The translations under genes were made by a program, and so were the position numbers. A stretch of 64,000 bases of DNA from Mariprofundus sp. NF (GTDB taxonomy: Bacteria; Pseudomonadota; Zetaproteobacteria; Mariprofundales; Mariprofundaceae). Location: positions 1-64,000 of the forward strand of contig NZ_VWNC01000004.1 in assembly GCF_013387455.1 (NCBI RefSeq), read 5' to 3'. The notes under the pieces are model-generated. The model was not told where the DNA came from. It saw nothing but the letters and a program-made list of their open reading frames with translations, and did not search any database. The first letter of the stretch is position 1; every line of letters begins with the position of its first letter. Below, piece after piece: positions 62,067 through 64,000 of the stretch.

Positions 62067-63389
62067 ATGACCAAGTTACTACTGACATTTTTTCTACTCA
62101 TAAGTTTGATGCCTGCTGTGCACGCCGCAGAACTTAAAGAGAGCATTTACAAAAACGGTGTCAAACTGATCGTTGAAGAGGATCACTCCGCCCCCGTTGC
62201 CATGGTACAGATCTGGCTGCGCGTCGGTGGCCGTGATGAGCTGCCGGGCAAAACCGGCCTGGCACATGTATTTGAGCACATGATGTTCAAAGGCTCCGAC
62301 AAGCTTGAACCGGGTGAATACAGCAAACGCATCTCTGCCATGGGCGGCAATGACAACGCTTTTACATCAACCGATTTCACCGCCTATTTCGAGACGGTTC
62401 CGGCCAAACGGGTTAATGAGGTTCTGGCGATGGAGGCCGAACGCTTTGCCAACCTGAAACTGCGCGATGAGGATTTTCAGAAAGAGATAAAAGTGATCAT
62501 GGAGGAGCGCCGCATGCGCACCGAGGATGATCCCAACAGCCGTATGTTTGAGGAGCTCTCCGCCGCCTCCCTGCGCCTGCACCCCTACCGTAACCCGGTG
62601 ATCGGCTGGATGCAGGATCTCGAACAACTGACCATCGCGGATGTGAAAGCCTTTTATAAGAAACACTATGTGGCAGGTAATGTGGTTGTGGTTGTGGTCG
62701 GCGATGTCGATTTTGATCAGATGAAGAAGGCCGTAGCCAAAACCTTTGGTCGCCTTAAAACAGGCCCTGTTCCGGCCCGTTTTAATCCGGTTGAGCCCAA
62801 ATCCTTCGGCCCTAAACGTATTGAAGTCAGTCTGCCTGCCCAGCTGCCGATGCTGGCGATTACCGTGCCTGTACCTGTCTGGAAACCGGGCGAAAATGAC
62901 CGTGAGGCTGCGGCACTATCACTGGCAACCCAGATTCTGGCTGGCGGCAGAGCGGCACGTATGCAGCGTGAACTGGTAGATGAGCAGCGCGCAGCCTTTG
63001 CTGCCAGTGCAGGCTACGATGCCCACGGCATGGGGCTGGATCTCTGGTACGCCTACGGCATGCTCGGCCCCGGTCAGAGCCCTGAGGCATTCGAAAAGAG
63101 CCTCTGGCAACTGCTGGGTGATATGGCAGTTAATAAGGTCGATGAAAACCGGCTCAATGCAGCCAAACGCAACATTATTGCCGCCAATGTCTTTGCTCAG
63201 GATTCGCTCTACCTGCGTGCCAAGGAGATCGGCCGCATGGAGGTTGTCGGTCTGGGAGCTGCCAACCGTGACCGCTGGATTGAAGCGATCAAAAGTGTCA
63301 CGGCAGAGGATATTAAAACGGTCATGGGACGCTGGCTGAAACAGGAGCGCTCCACCACGGGCACGCTGCTACCGGAGGTGAAATCATGA
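62067..63389 (+). CDS. Secreted M16 zinc metallopeptidase, catalytic subunit
   Basis: 440 residues. Signal peptide (LLLTFFLLISLMPAVHAAE), then the inverted zinc motif HVFEHMMFKG with the distal Glu in MEAERFANL, as in processing-peptidase-like M16 family. The second half holds the M16_C domain. ATG 62067 with GGAGA upstream is used instead of a frame beginning at 61989. Probably periplasmic. It overlaps the next M16 gene by 4 bases (ATGA), so they are likely two halves of one enzyme. Confidence 0.93.
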   Translation: MTKLLLTFFLLISLMPAVHAAELKESIYKNGVKLIVEEDHSAPVAMVQIWLRVGGRDELPGKTGLAHVFEHMMFKGSDKLEPGEYSKRISAMGGNDNAFTSTDFTAYFETVPAKRVNEVLAMEAERFANLKLRDEDFQKEIKVIMEERRMRTEDDPNSRMFEELSAASLRLHPYRNPVIGWMQDLEQLTIADVKAFYKKHYVAGNVVVVVVGDVDFDQMKKAVAKTFGRLKTGPVPARFNPVEPKSFGPKRIEVSLPAQLPMLAITVPVPVWKPGENDREAAALSLATQILAGGRAARMQRELVDEQRAAFAASAGYDAHGMGLDLWYAYGMLGPGQSPEAFEKSLWQLLGDMAVNKVDENRLNAAKRNIIAANVFAQDSLYLRAKEIGRMEVVGLGAANRDRWIEAIKSVTAEDIKTVMGRWLKQERSTTGTLLPEVKS

Positions 63390-64000
63390 GATATCGCCTG
63401 ATTACAGCTCTTCTGCTACTACTCTCTTTCTCATCCACAGCCTCTGCCGTACCGCCTATTCAGCAGGCTCAACTCAACAATGGCCTGCGAATACTGCTGA
63501 TGGAGGCACACAATGTGCCCATGGTCTCGATGAATCTTGCCATGGTGGCTGGCTCCCGTTTCGACACTGCCGATAAAGGCGGTACTGCCAGCATCCTTGC
63601 ATCGATGCTCTCTGATCATACTGCCAAACATGGACATGAGGTTTGGGCTGATCTGCTTGATGGTGATGCCATCCAGTTGGGAGGCGGCGTTGGCCGTGAT
63701 GAGATGAATCTATCTCTGACCGTGCTTAAGGATGTGCTGGAGCCGGGGCTGGATGCCTTTGCCGAAGCGCTGCTACAGCCGGGCTGGAACAAAAAGCGCT
63801 TTGCCATCATGAAACAGAATGCATTGGCATCGGCACAGAAAGAGCAGGAGGAGCCGGGCGTACAGGCAGGTGAGGCAGCAGCCACACTTCTCTTTGCAGG
63901 CCACCCTTACGGTCACCGCTCCGGCGGTTCACTGGCTTCGCTGAAAAAGATCGAAATTGCTGATCTCAAACAGCTCTATAAAACCCAGATCAAACCGCAG
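63386..64000 (+). CDS. Secreted M16 peptidase-like protein, partial (window edge)
   Basis: At least 205 residues, open at the right edge of the window. Signal peptide (LITALLLLLSFSSTASA) followed by LNNGLRILLMEAHNVPMVSMNLAMVAGSRFD, the M16 N-terminal fold. Where the catalytic copy has HxxEH this one has TASILASMLSDHT, so it lacks zinc ligands and is likely the noncatalytic partner, as in processing peptidases. ATG overlaps the preceding stop. Confidence 0.9.
   Translation, partial: MRYRLITALLLLLSFSSTASAVPPIQQAQLNNGLRILLMEAHNVPMVSMNLAMVAGSRFDTADKGGTASILASMLSDHTAKHGHEVWADLLDGDAIQLGGGVGRDEMNLSLTVLKDVLEPGLDAFAEALLQPGWNKKRFAIMKQNALASAQKEQEEPGVQAGEAAATLLFAGHPYGHRSGGSLASLKKIEIADLKQLYKTQIKPQ

Overview
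The window reads as chromosomal DNA of a Gram-negative proteobacterium. Evidence for an outer membrane and diderm envelope is the CusCBA-type tripartite efflux pump, two predicted outer-membrane beta-barrels, Lgt/UppP and the MreBCD-PBP2-RodA set. Cytochrome c maturation is by system II (ResB plus CcsB/ResC), Fe-S assembly by SUF with a SufU scaffold and an Rrf2 regulator, and haem synthesis genes run hemD-hemB-hemX-hemY. This mix would fit a Zetaproteobacterium (Mariprofundus-like), but that assignment is inference from gene content and not proven. No rRNA, tRNA, CRISPR array, phage or intact IS was seen.

Layout. 1-2.4 kb: recQ on the minus strand with its terminator and a structured repeat. 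2.7-6.6 kb: coupled hemDBXY operon. 6.6-9.3 kb: a possible small RNA, a Rieske protein, a small lipoprotein, a thioesterase/isomerase pair and a divergent HxlR regulator with an operator array. 9.4-18.3 kb: a GAF-PP2C phosphatase, then a minus-strand copper/silver efflux operon (DUF2946-like small protein, cusC, cusB, cusA, DUF411, TlpA-like). 18.4-23.5 kb: sppA, uppP, lgt, xthA, a YjbQ-like protein. 23.8-29 kb: mreBCD-mrdA-rodA cell-shape operon. 29-39 kb: one long minus-strand run, sufR-B-C-D-S-U-T followed by NnrS, a Rieske ferredoxin, three small proteins including an orphan HPt, and a TauE-type permease. 39.4-44 kb: a zinc-type uptake locus with two barrels, ZnuA and ZnuB but no ATPase, driven by two near-identical promoters. 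44-48.5 kb: lipB, divergent from xseB-ispA-dxs-tlyA. 48.5-50.6 kb: a hipBA toxin-antitoxin cassette ending in a second, divergent copy of the tlyA 3' end. 50.7-60.3 kb: minus-strand housekeeping run purH-purD-purE-tsaC-resB-ccsB-galU-tsaB-LMW-PTP-thioesterase. 60.6-64 kb: a GGDEF protein, an RDD protein and a pair of secreted M16 peptidases, the second cut by the window edge.

Most genes are tightly packed with ATGA or TAATG overlaps. Against that background the gaps that do exist stand out. Every one of the four gaps sufB/C, sufC/D, sufD/S and sufS/U, both gaps purE/D and purD/H, and cusB/cusA hold imperfect inverted repeats of a few dispersed families. One repeat arm also sits in frame inside cusA. 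The most interesting observations are the hipBA cassette bounded by two tlyA 3' ends, the repeat-filled suf junctions, a duplicated promoter that overlaps the end of lipB, and several genes whose -10 box lies only 6-7 bases before the ATG, suggesting leaderless mRNAs.
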